Below are positions 1-7,925 of a DNA stretch of 11,406 bases, in pieces (the first letter of the stretch is position 1; each line of letters opens with the position of its first letter). The DNA is from Haplosporangium gracile. Its lineage: Eukaryota; Mortierellomycota; Mortierellomycetes; Mortierellales; Mortierellaceae. The position numbers and the translations under genes are program-made. Below the pieces are notes generated by a model. It did no database searches. It was not told where the DNA came from and saw only the letters and a program-made list of their open reading frames with translations. The DNA is taken from NCBI GenBank assembly GCA_015499985.1, contig JAAAUF010000558.1, positions 16,504 to 27,909 on the forward strand, read 5' to 3'.

Positions 1-840
1 CCTACATTTACTTTTCATTTCATTCTTTTTTGTATTCATAACGGTCCCTATTTATGAGATACCCTCGCCGTAGACATGATACGGGGATAGAACAGGCTCT
101 TCGCCCTATCTTACTCCTTATTCAATAGCCAACCCCTAATAGATCTTGCATTTATTATAAATTGATCTCCGATTTGAGAAACCATTTGATGGCTAACGAC
201 TTGGAATGTATTAAAAACAAGAAAATGTTGGGCGCAGTCAAAAGAATTAACAGCGACATTTTTATATTGAAGCCGATCACCACACGGTTGATCGCGTTTT
301 AACTGATCGCATCAAGGTTGTTATCCTACGTACACTATCATGATTTGGAGGGCGAGAAAAAAAAAGGGAGATAAAGTGTTGGACTTCTGTTAATTTTCCT
401 CTGCGAGATTCGTGCGATTCCGGAGAAGCGGGAGGCCTGCTATCGTATTGATGGTGGTGATGGTGATAGAGGAAGGGAAAGATGAAATGGCACGACGTGA
501 AAGGTAGGAGTGAAATCAAGTCCTGTATGACAACGTCTCAAGGAGTGCACTGCGGAGGATAGTTATGAAGTAAAGACGTGTGATGAGGAGGCAATAAGAA
601 GAGAAATAGTGACTAACGAATGCCGGGGTCCAAAGACATGTTATGCTATCATCACAATTTTACCTCCGCCCCCGCCTGCTCCCATCTAACTCATCTCTTC
701 ATTCATACCCCTCTCTTACCTCAAAGTTATTGCCCAAGATGGCACTATAGACATAGCCCCTCATTTCTTCCACGGTGTGATCGCAACAGTCGCGTCCACA
801 TACTTGTTTTTCGCAGGAATAAGAAGGACCTCTTTTAGAA
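1..840. other. Intergenic region, no supported gene
   Basis: I see no convincing coding region here. Open frames on both strands are short, biased by simple sequence (for example a His run from a GGTGAT-type repeat near 445-470 read on the minus strand) and show no recognisable domain, codon pattern or usable splice structure. No tRNA A/B-box pair was found. The right part may be the upstream region of the small unit beginning near 850. Confidence 0.5.
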
Positions 841-915
841 AGTCATTTCCGCAAAACCAAAACCATCTACAAAAACCAAACCACAACAAAACAAAGTTCC
901 ACACAAAATATCAAG

Positions 916-1146
916 ATGGTTTTCGTTTTTTCGTTTCTCGAGCAACCGCAACTCTGGTATTCTTATTGCCATCGCCGCCATCGTCACCGTCATTCTGTCC
1001 CTTCTGGCAATCTTCAGTACCCCTGTAATGGTCCAAGCAGTACACACTCCACTGTGATCGCCTGACTGCTGAAGGGCTACGGATGCATTGACTCTTGTAT
1101 TGAGTTAGAATCCCACAAGACCGTTGCGGAAGGGAGTCATTATGCA
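916..1146 (+). pseudogene. Possible broken small signal-peptide or membrane protein gene
   Basis: I do not recognise a family. A CA-rich, ATG-free leader (about 845-915), like those of the intact genes here, precedes an ATG at 916 that opens a frame of only about 49 codons. The next frame, with no ATG of its own, encodes a strong hydrophobic segment (GILIAIAAIVTVILSLLAIF, about 956-1015) followed by an AxA-like VMVQA, as in a signal peptide or signal anchor. The two frames would join if the T run near 924-931 were one base shorter, so a frameshift (real or a sequencing error) is the simplest explanation. A possible 50-bp GT-AG intron (1025-1074) would join the hydrophobic segment to a short tail with GCIDSC, ending at a TAA at 1144-1146. 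AATAAA follows at 1283. It could instead be chance; confidence is low. Confidence 0.25.
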
Positions 1147-1282
1147 TCATAAACAACAACAGCAACATCAACAACAGCGACATCAATGTCAAGTAGCAAA
1201 AGGCCATGCATAGTCCTCTCTGTCTATGAGACTTCCAGAACCTGAGAGATCAATTCACAGTTGTTGCCAATTTTGATAGCCA

Positions 1283-1288
1283 AATAAA
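1283..1288 (+). terminator. AATAAA poly(A) signal candidate
   Basis: An exact AATAAA on the plus strand lies 137 bases after the TAA of the possible broken small gene. It supports a former or present transcription unit there, but such hexamers also occur by chance in AT-rich intergenic DNA. Confidence 0.3.
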
Positions 1289-1299
1289 GACAGACAAAA

Positions 1300-1998
1300 A
1301 AATCCCCCAGTAAACCAAGGACTCGCGCGTGTGAATTGTATTTGATTTAAAATTGCGACGCGACAAGAAACACCGATTATACATGTCGCCAATCATGTAG
1401 CGCGTTGTAGAAAGAGGGGAGAGATATAAATGAAGAGTAAAACGCCTTTTGAAGAATGACGCTTTATTTCCGCGATTGAGGTGATTTTTTTTTTTTTTTT
1501 TTTTTTTTTTGTTTTCTGGCGCGTTTCGCGGCTCAACTTACTTTTTCCCTTCTCCACGCACGACCCTCTTTTTTTTTTGTACATTCGTATTTTTTTTTTT
1601 ATATGCGGCATGCCTTGAGCTCGCATTGTGCGCCTCCCTTTTTTGTTATATCGTTGTCATGCCTCCCTTTTGTTTACTATCCTGAAAACGAGATCCCTGC
1701 AAACACGAGTACATCAAAAGCAACGATGGCGGGAAAAAAAAAGAGTTGTCCAGGGTGAAAAGGAAGATTTGTTTCTTTGTCTTCATGCTAAAAATAATGG
1801 ATCCGTTTTACTGGCGTCGAATTTAGTGTAAATCGCGCCATACCCTACCCATGCGCAGACTTTGTTTAAAAAGAGACTGAATCCCTTCCTTCCTTGTCGC
1901 ACTTTAATTTTCTGACACTTTTGTCTTACCAAGGAATCTCTTCTTCACAACCTCCCGCCTTTTACCTCACTTGCAACAAAGACACACTCGCTGCCACC
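1300..1998 (+). promoter_or_regulatory. Upstream region and leader of the carbonic anhydrase gene
   Basis: No gene is supported in this stretch. It contains a 26-base T run at 1485-1510 and further T-rich runs near 1567-1600. A TATA-like TTTAAAAAG lies near 1865-1873, followed by a CT-rich stretch and a CA-rich leader running into the ATG at 1999 in the strong context GCCACCATG. The transcription start is not determinable; about 1880-1930 is a reasonable guess from the pyrimidine-rich segment. Confidence 0.45.
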
Positions 1999-2634
1999 AT
2001 GACTCTTGTCGAAGATATTCACGCCGCCAACGCCGCCTATGTTAGTCACCGCCCCAAGGGTCAATTGCCCCTCCCACCAGCTCGCAAGGTCGCCATCGTC
2101 ACCGTAAGTCCCTCTTGTTCTCCTCTTTGTTTCCACAATCATGTTTTGTATCACCGTACCCAAGAAAACAATTTGCTTACTTTTGTCGTCTCCTTTCTCT
2201 ATCATTTCAAAAAAACAAAAAACAAAAACTACTACTAGTGCATGGACGCAAGAATCCTTCCCGCAAGCGCATTCGGCCTCCAAGAGGGCGACGCTCACGT
2301 CATCCGCAACGCCGGAGGTCGTACACCCGAAGCCCTGCGGTCCCTCGTGATTTCTCAACAGCTCCTGGGCACCGAGACCATTATTGTGGTTCAGCATACC
2401 GATTGTGGGATGTTGACGTTCGAAAACAAGGATATTCATGCGGTGATCCACAAGAATCTGCATGGCGCCGATGCGACTCATATTGATTTCTTGCCATTCT
2501 CCAACTTGGAGCAGAATGTAAGAGATGATGTCGCGTTCTTGAGGAACCATGAGTTGATCCCAAAGTCAGTTGATATCCATGGATATATTTATGAGGTTGC
2601 GACGGGTCGTCTTGTTCCTGTCAACTCGGAGTGA
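1999..2634 (+). CDS. Small (Cab-like) beta-carbonic anhydrase
   Basis: Zinc enzyme interconverting CO2 and bicarbonate. Two exons, 1999-2103 and 2239-2634, are joined across a 135-bp intron with GTAAGT donor and CTAG acceptor, phase 0, giving 166 residues. Zinc ligands are Cys36 (CMDAR), His88 and Cys91 (HTDCGM); Asp38 and Arg40 form the conserved dyad of the family. The segment VIRNAGG (56-62) and the C-terminal HGYIYEVATGRL pattern also fit. Length and motifs resemble the compact archaeal Cab class rather than the longer plant-type enzymes. No N-terminal targeting sequence is evident, so a cytosolic location is inferred. The start has a strong Kozak context (GCCACCATG) and no nearby in-frame alternative. 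The intron falls directly before the codon for catalytic Cys36, so an unspliced message cannot make enzyme. Family assignment is firm; physiological role (pH, bicarbonate supply) is not shown. Confidence 0.95.
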
Positions 2635-2783
2635 TATAGTTGGTCGTAGACTGCATGACGACATGCATGTGGAGCAGGGGGGGGAGGGGGGAGGTTGGTC
2701 CCACCTGACAAAGGAAATACAGCGTGTACATCACATATCATCGTCAACTTTGATTGCACAAAGTTGGGCTCTCGATTACCCAG

Positions 2784-2789
2784 AATAAA
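2784..2789 (+). terminator. AATAAA poly(A) signal of the carbonic anhydrase gene
   Basis: An exact AATAAA lies 150 bases after the TGA of the carbonic anhydrase gene, a normal 3' UTR length. The 3' UTR also holds a G-rich block (2677-2694). Confidence 0.6.
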
Positions 2790-3032
2790 GACTTTTTAAC
2801 AATTGAAGCTACGTAAGGTAGTAGATTGTACCAAGTATGAACTGACAAGAGGAACATTCAATTGAGCAAGAGAAGGAAAATCAAGATTGAGGGGGAGGGA
2901 AAAAAAAAAAAAAAAATACGATGCTGTCTTTGTTATATATAATTGTACCACATGCTGACAAAACTTTTGTTCGTTGAAATCTGAGAGCAATAAAATACTA
3001 CCATCCGATCAAAGCAGACGGACCGATACTTC

Positions 3033-3038
3033 TTTATT
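3033..3038 (-). terminator. AATAAA poly(A) signal of the secreted-protein gene
   Basis: TTTATT on the plus strand reads AATAAA on the minus strand, about 52 bases beyond the TGA of the secreted-protein gene. Confidence 0.55.
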
Positions 3039-3089
3039 TTCTCTACTCGAGTCTCCTGCTGTACAATGAATCGACTTGACGCACAACGC

Positions 3090-3452
3090 TCAGATAGGAG
3101 CGGCTTGGAGGACCTCATTAGCATCCGCAGGAGCATCGACAACAGCTCGCCCAGTTCCAGAAAGAGCCTGGCCGCCCATATCGTTGGCTCTGTCAGTTTG
3201 TTGTTTGATTGCCGCTCCTGCATCCTGGGCGGCGCCAGTGAGTTGTGCGGACTCGGTCTGTAAACCTTGTCCAGCAGTGTTGGTGAAAGGCTCGAGAGTT
3301 GTTGTCATTGGAACAAAAGATCCTAGGACAGAGCCGCGCTTGATGTGTAGCGGTGGTGATGATGGGACGGGTGCTGCTTGGACTGGAGAAGTGGTGGTGA
3401 AGAGAGTTGCCAGGAGGGCCATAGCGAGAAGGAAGGTGGTAGATTTGGTCAT
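3090..3452 (-). CDS. Small cysteine-free secreted protein
   Basis: I do not recognise a family. The 120-residue product begins with a clear signal peptide: MTKS, a hydrophobic core (FLLAMALLATLF, residues 7-18) and a good signal-peptidase site VQA|APV after residue 26. A dibasic Lys38-Arg39 (HIKR|GSVLG) fits Kex2-type processing, which would release a mature part of about 81 residues. That part has no cysteine and is rich in Ala, Gly, Gln and Thr; from about 60 to 118 it looks able to form an amphipathic helix, loosely like LEA-type repeats. The start at 3452 is preferred because it puts the signal peptide at the N-terminus and follows a CT/CA-rich leader; an in-frame ATG at 3587 would add 45 residues before it. 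Single exon. Possible roles (surface protein, secreted peptide, stress protein) cannot be separated from sequence. Confidence 0.7.
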   Translation of the reverse strand: MTKSTTFLLAMALLATLFTTTSPVQAAPVPSSPPLHIKRGSVLGSFVPMTTTLEPFTNTAGQGLQTESAQLTGAAQDAGAAIKQQTDRANDMGGQALSGTGRAVVDAPADANEVLQAAPI

Positions 3453-3978
3453 AGTAAGTTTGGTGTTTGTTGATGAAGTGTTCTGCGAGTTGTAGTTGGG
3501 CGAAAAATGGTTGTGAGAAGAAAGGAAGAAAAAGAAGAGGCGGAAGATGATATTTGTTCTTCGCTGGAGCGAGAGGTGGTTGTTCAAAATTTGCAGGAGG
3601 CCATGGAAAAATAATCAGGAGGCGGCTTGATATCTAACGAAGGTTTAAGGTTCAAGGTTCAAGGGGGGGGAAACCTTGCCTTTTGGAAAGTATCCATCCT
3701 GATGTCATTAGCACTGTGAGCATTTTAGCCGCTGGCTGGTCATTGTCGTGCCGAACGCTAATCTTCCTTCCCTTGTTTTGAATACAACCATGGTAACTTG
3801 TTGCGACCAAAAAAAATCCAATAACAAGAGCGCGACGAAATCGTCCAGAGCGGGAAAAGAAACGATACTTATGAATAAAAACGTAGTTTTTTTATTTCCG
3901 AAACACATCATTATCTAGTATACTTCCTTGGCTAACAATTGCCCAGTTGCCCAAGCATACAATGGAAAAGGTGGAAAA
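3453..3978 (-). promoter_or_regulatory. Upstream region of the secreted-protein gene
   Basis: The minus-strand leader (about 3453-3590) is pyrimidine-rich with a CA-rich end, as in the other genes here. Further out lies a short direct repeat of AAGGTTCAAGGTTCAAG followed by a run of nine G (about 3648-3670). No other gene is supported; the minus-strand open frame at 3708-3911 has no recognisable features. Confidence 0.4.
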
Positions 3979-4572
3979 ATGAGTTAGAAAGGCCACCTTT
4001 CAGGAAAGTATATAATCAATATCTAGCCCAGCTCCCCACTCCCCACCCATCATCCCATTCCTTCCACGATGAACGACATTTTTCCGGGAAAAAAAAAGGC
4101 AGTTGGCCGCTGCTATCACTCTGAATACACTTGACCAACGAGGCAACATGAAGGCCAGGTGGTTAGGGGCTGTACGAGCCAAGAGCCTCTGAAAGCGCCT
4201 ACTCCCATCTTGGCAGAGTCCACAGAGCATGGTCAAGATTACCAAGTGGGGTCTCTGTCCGTCAAAAAAGTAAGACTTTGCTCTCAGAGATTCTGAGATG
4301 CCTCACAGGTACAACGCTACTCGTGTGAAAAGAGCAAGAGTAAGGGCCACCCGGGTACTCTCGAGATCTCCATCCGGTATCGATGCACTGAAACAATACC
4401 TCCACCGTGTGGGCAACAGTCTGTATGAGGAAGTTTTGAGTAAGTTTTGAGGAAGTAGATGACAGCATCGTAGTACTTCCCTTCTACTTGACGAGGAAAC
4501 CAAGTAAAGGCGTGTATCCAGACACTAAATGGAGATGATTTTCTTGGTCAAAAAAAAAAAAGAGAGAAAAAA
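3979..4572. repeat. Diverged tandem duplication, unit A
   Basis: This unit aligns along most of its length with 4573-5140. Shared islands include TTCCACGATGAA (ATG at 4069), GGCAGTTG-CCGCTGCTA, CTGTACGAGCCAA, GCGCCTACTC, AAGTGGGGTCTCT, GTATCGATGCA and GTAGATGACAGCATCGT. Parts look like decayed coding sequence on the plus strand: IDALKQYLHRVGNSLYEE, then, after an 11-bp internal duplication (AAGTTTTGAG at 4431-4440 and 4442-4451) that shifts the frame, VDDSIVVLPFYLTRKPSKGV. Earlier in-frame stops (TGA near 4190, TAA near 4270) show it is not an intact gene. No terminal inverted repeats or tRNA-type promoter boxes were found. It could be a relic of a gene family or of a mobile element. Confidence 0.7.
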
Positions 4573-5140
4573 AGTGGTTAGAGAGCCGACTCTCTGAAAA
4601 GTACACGAGTTGTATCTAATCCCGCCCATTGCTCCCGCACACTTCTTCCCAATGCTTCCACGATGAAGGACTCATTTTTCGAGTGAAAAAAAAGGCAGTT
4701 GACCGCTGCTACTGCCTCAAATACACCCCCCAGCTACAATCACAAAGGCCAGTGGGTTAGGACTGTACGAGCCAAAAGCTCTTAGCAGCGCCTACTCTCA
4801 TCTTGACAGACTCCACAGTGCACGGTCAAAGTTGCCAAGTGGGGTCTCTTCGCCCGTCAAAGAGTAGAACCCTGCTCTCAAGAACTCTGACATCTAACAG
4901 GAACACATTGGCACTTTTTGCAAGAACAAAAAGCGATGACCATCTGGTTATCTTTGTAATCCATAACCAGTATCGATGCATTGAGGTATACCTCCATCGT
5001 GTTTGTAACAGTCTAGTTGTGACGAGGGTAGATGACAGCATCGTGGTACTTTCCTTTTACTTGATGAGAAAACCGAGTAAAGGCGTGTAGCAAACACAGC
5101 GGAGGTGGTTTTTTTTTGGTCGAAAATACGCAGAGAGAGG
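4573..5140. repeat. Diverged tandem duplication, unit B
   Basis: Second copy, head to tail with unit A and offset by about 573-594 bases because of indels. Landmarks: ATG in TTCCACGATGAA at 4663, CTGTACGAGCCAA near 4765, AAGTGGGGTCTCT near 4838, GTATCGATGCA near 4971 and GTAGATGACAGCATCGT near 5029. The plus-strand frame preserves YLHRVCNSL and VDDSIVVLSFYLMRKPSKGV, but a one-base deletion relative to unit A before YLHRV and several stops break it. Over the 62 bases around 5029-5089 the units differ at 6 sites, all transitions, and 4 of these are silent in the shared frame. This suggests the frame was once translated. Confidence 0.7.
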
Positions 5141-5424
5141 AGAGGAGGACTATTTTTCACACTGGAGACTCTTGAAAAATAGATAAACCCATGACATTAT
5201 GACATTGGGCGCGGCCGGCCTCAACAGAACACGTACTGTAACTGTACAATGTCTGCAGTGCCGTCGGTGTACGTCAGATTTTTTTTTTTTAAATTCTTTA
5301 AAGCGCCACGCGAGACCCTGACAGTTCGTCAAGCCAACCACTTCCTCCTTAACTCACTCTCTCGCGCCCACCACTCGGGCATTCATAGCCTTTCAGCTCG
5401 ACATTCAAGTCACAACAACCAACC
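5141..5424 (+). promoter_or_regulatory. Upstream region and leader of the tepsin-like gene
   Basis: Noncoding. It includes a GC-rich palindromic GGCCGGCC near 5212, a T/A-rich stretch near 5280-5300 and a CA-rich leader ending in CAACCAACCATG at 5425. No defined promoter element can be named. Confidence 0.4.
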
Positions 5425-7837
5425 ATGAATCAACTCGCGGAATCAACAAGGACAACCATCAACTCCCTCAAGGTCCATGCCCTTCTCTCCAAGGCCATCG
5501 CCAATGACCCTAAACCAACTCCTGGCTACCTCTTCCCCGAAATCGCTCGTACGACACTTTGCTTTTTTTTTTTTTTCTTTTTTATGGCAATGGTGATTCC
5601 GTCTATATTATTTTCTTGAAACAAAAATAACTAACAGAATTGCTTCCCGCGTATTTCTCTCGGTAGGCCTGACACAGTCACCAGGGACCTGTACTGCGGT
5701 TCTCTCACAGCTCCTGAAAGTCATCACCCCAACTGGATACTCCCCTTCCTCTGCCACATCCTCCTCGACATTTATTGGGCAAAGCAACTCCGCAACACCA
5801 GGAACTGGAGCTACACAGGGTCAATTATCAACATCATCAGCATACACGTCCTCCCCGCATGTCATTTTGAAAGCTCTCAAGATCCTTCGTCAGTTGGCTC
5901 AGAGTGGGTCTGTCGAGTTTAGGATTCAGTTGGCAAGGAGTGGGAAGGGACCTCTATCCGAGGTTGTTGGGTATCGGGGTGCTTGGGATGAGATTCATGG
6001 AGACCGGTTAAACGAGGATATCAGAACCATTGCCGAGGTATATGAAACACGCACAAACGGGAGAAATTGTGGATTATGACTTTGAAAAGTAGTTTTGTAA
6101 TTGAAAAAAAAAAAAAAAAAAAAAAAGTGGCCCTAACACGTTTTGTTGCTATGCACGAAAATAGGATCTGATCGAGTATATGCACTCAAATCCGGTTCAG
6201 GACCATGAAATACTCGAGGCACGACAGAAATGGACGGACAGGGAGGCAGCTGTCATGCAGAACAGTACTCAAGGTCTCCCAGGATACGGCAACCCAGGTA
6301 GACACATCAATCTCTGTCGGGCAACCATGACTTTTTCATCATCATAGACTTTTTTTTTTTCTAATTCAGGTTGCAATTCTTGAACTCTACTTGGTGTAGA
6401 TTACGAGGACTCGGATAATGATGAGAATACACAGAGATCAGAGAGTGTTCTTCAGGAAACATCATCAAAGATAAAGACGAAGCCCAGGAAGAAGACAGAG
6501 AAGAAAAGAGAAGACACCGCGTCACCTCCATTACCAGGATTCGGAAACCCTGAATTTGAACAGCAGAACCCTCAATCAGGTAAATCGTCAAGGGAAGATT
6601 GATTCAAAATTCACGTTCCTATGAATTGCGGAGTAAATTAATTGCCTGAAATTAATTTACAAGCTTCATTTTCATATGACAGAACCGACGCTGATGTCAA
6701 AACTATTTGACAGGATACAGGACCTGACTGCACCTCCACCACCGATAGCGATGCAAGCGGCCTACCGGCAGCAGGAACAACGACGGCAAAAACTTTTTGT
6801 GGGCGAGTACAGTATGCACCACCCCGGACAACACCCCAACAACCCGCGGAACATCAAGGACAATGGCGGCATAGTGATGATGGGGACAAATCCGTTCAAA
6901 CGAACGCACAGAGTTCAGGGTCTTGCCGGTGGGAGATGGTCTGACATTACACCAGGAGGGACGGGAGTTGGGACTGGGCAGGATGTGTACGCGACCAATA
7001 GGACCTTTCCGGTCCCTCGCGTGGATCACACACAGTTCAGGAATACGACCTCAGCGATGGTATATAGTCTTGCACAACATATCCAGACCAACTATGTCAG
7101 GACTCAATGTCAGCAGGAGACGTCGCTGACAGCAGGGGATGACAGCGACTATCGGCTTGCGGTTTGGGGGGTTGCTGGAGAAGTGTGTGCGGTAGTGGTT
7201 GAGGGCATCAGGCAGGAGACTCTCATCTCGGTCGAAGAACCTCAACCTTTCAACACTGAGGGTGACAATACCGACACAATGCCAGTACAATCACCAACAG
7301 CAGTACCGGTCATTACTGGCATCTTGCGCGATATGGTTGACTGGCTCGAGCAAGAGACTTGGGAACGACGTCTTGTAAGCCAACTTTGTTCACTTTGTTG
7401 ACATATCTCGCATCTTTTCGATGGAATTTGACGTTTCTTGACTCACATTTCGATGTTCATGTTGAAATTAGAGATACCTGTTTGTACTGGATGCTCTGTT
7501 GGCCCATCGAATAACCCGACCAGAAGTGATCTCCTGCTCGGCATTACCAGTTCTGGCACAGACTCTTACCGGTTCAAAATGCCAAAATGCCTCTCAGGGA
7601 TCAGTCAGTGCCCTATCTTGTCACGTAAGGTTGCTCCGACTTTTACGACCCCATGTCTCCACATTTCAAGTTTTTTCTGCGGACTTTTTCTAACCCATAC
7701 TACCATCTTTTCGATAGCTGGCAGAGTATATCGATCGCGCACTCCGCCATCCACACCTCCCGTCATCCAGACCCAAAGATCCGCCAACATCAGCCATCAC
7801 GCTTCCCGATGTCATGCTCCTCGACATTGGCGCCTAG
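5425..7837 (+). CDS. Tepsin-like ENTH/VHS-like protein (AP-4 accessory protein)
   Basis: Predicted peripheral membrane adaptor; tepsin is the accessory protein of AP-4 vesicle coats at the trans-Golgi network. Exons: 5425-5548, 5667-6037, 6165-6297, 6400-6579, 6683-7374, 7472-7624, 7718-7837, giving 590 residues; every junction is GT-AG and keeps frame. Residues about 15-175 form the ENTH domain: LLSKAIANDPKPTPGYLFPEIA, split here only by position, then RLTQSPGTC at 42-50 and LKALKILRQLAQSG, matching the tepsin subfamily pattern PGYLFxEIA...SPG. A Ser/Thr-rich insert (about 62-105) interrupts it. An acidic then Lys-rich linker carries LPGYGNP (203-209) and LPGFGNP (254-260). The C-terminal helical region (about 385-565; TTSAMVYSLAQHI, RYLFVLDALLAHRI) resembles the tepsin VHS-like domain. 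The known AP-4 appendage motifs of human tepsin are not seen intact; LFVG (307-310) is a partial match. The end is MLLDIGA. The first donor, GTACGA, is the weakest site. ENTH assignment is strong, tepsin subfamily good, AP-4 function inferred. Confidence 0.85.
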
Positions 7838-7863
7838 ACAGATTTTTCTTTCTAGTCTCTGGA

Positions 7864-7869
7864 AATAAA
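7864..7869 (+). terminator. AATAAA poly(A) signal of the tepsin-like gene
   Basis: Exact AATAAA beginning 27 bases after the TAG of the tepsin-like gene, which implies a very short 3' UTR with cleavage near 7880-7900. Confidence 0.65.
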
Positions 7870-7919
7870 TCGATGAAAATTAAGCCAGCCGGTGCATTTT
7901 TGTACCAGGAAATGGTGGT

Positions 7920-7925
7920 TTTATT
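7920..7925 (-). terminator. AATAAA poly(A) signal of the FIP1 gene
   Basis: TTTATT on the plus strand reads AATAAA on the minus strand, 93 bases beyond the FIP1 stop. Expected cleavage near 7890-7910 falls where the convergent tepsin-like transcript should also end. Confidence 0.6.

Larger units (their letters stand above)
2635..3089. other. Convergent 3' intergenic region
   Basis: This space between two converging genes holds the poly(A) signals of both (2784-2789 plus, 3038-3033 minus), a G8-A-G6 block at 2677-2691 and a G-rich then A-rich tract near 2890-2916. Another plus-strand AATAAA lies at 2989-2994. I see no further gene. Confidence 0.5.

Noticed and set aside
911..1207. Minus-strand open frame with a Leu/Met-rich N-terminus resembling a signal peptide
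   Set aside because: The hydrophobic run comes from a CAACATCAACAACAG-type simple repeat read backwards; the rest is unlike a protein, and the plus-strand reading has leader and poly(A) features.
1393..1626. Minus-strand lysine-rich open frame
   Set aside because: Made by the 26-base T run and neighbouring T runs; no domain or gene context.
2115..2486. Arg-rich plus-strand open frame overlapping carbonic anhydrase exon 2
   Set aside because: Out-of-frame shadow beginning inside the intron.
1945..2550. 201-codon minus-strand open frame over the carbonic anhydrase
   Set aside because: Antisense shadow of the conserved exons; it also runs through the intron, and the plus strand has zinc-ligand motifs and proper splice sites.
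3076..3495. 139-codon plus-strand open frame opposite the secreted-protein gene
   Set aside because: Antisense; the minus strand has a signal peptide, CT/CA-rich leader and poly(A) signal.
4160..5000. tRNA-derived SINE, tRNA or 5S rRNA in the duplicated units
   Set aside because: GTGGTTAGAGAGCC and GGTATCGATGC weakly recall A and B boxes, but the spacing is wrong (hundreds of bases), no cloverleaf forms, and no 5S sequence pattern is present.
4803..5090. 95-codon plus-strand open frame in unit B as an intact gene
   Set aside because: Its first part does not match the equivalent frame of unit A, and the shared frame only begins near CIDxL/YLHRV after an indel; better seen as a remnant.
6104..6126. 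A23 tract as a retroposon poly(A) tail
   Set aside because: It lies inside tepsin intron 2, with no adjoining insert or target-site duplication; a simple homopolymer is enough.
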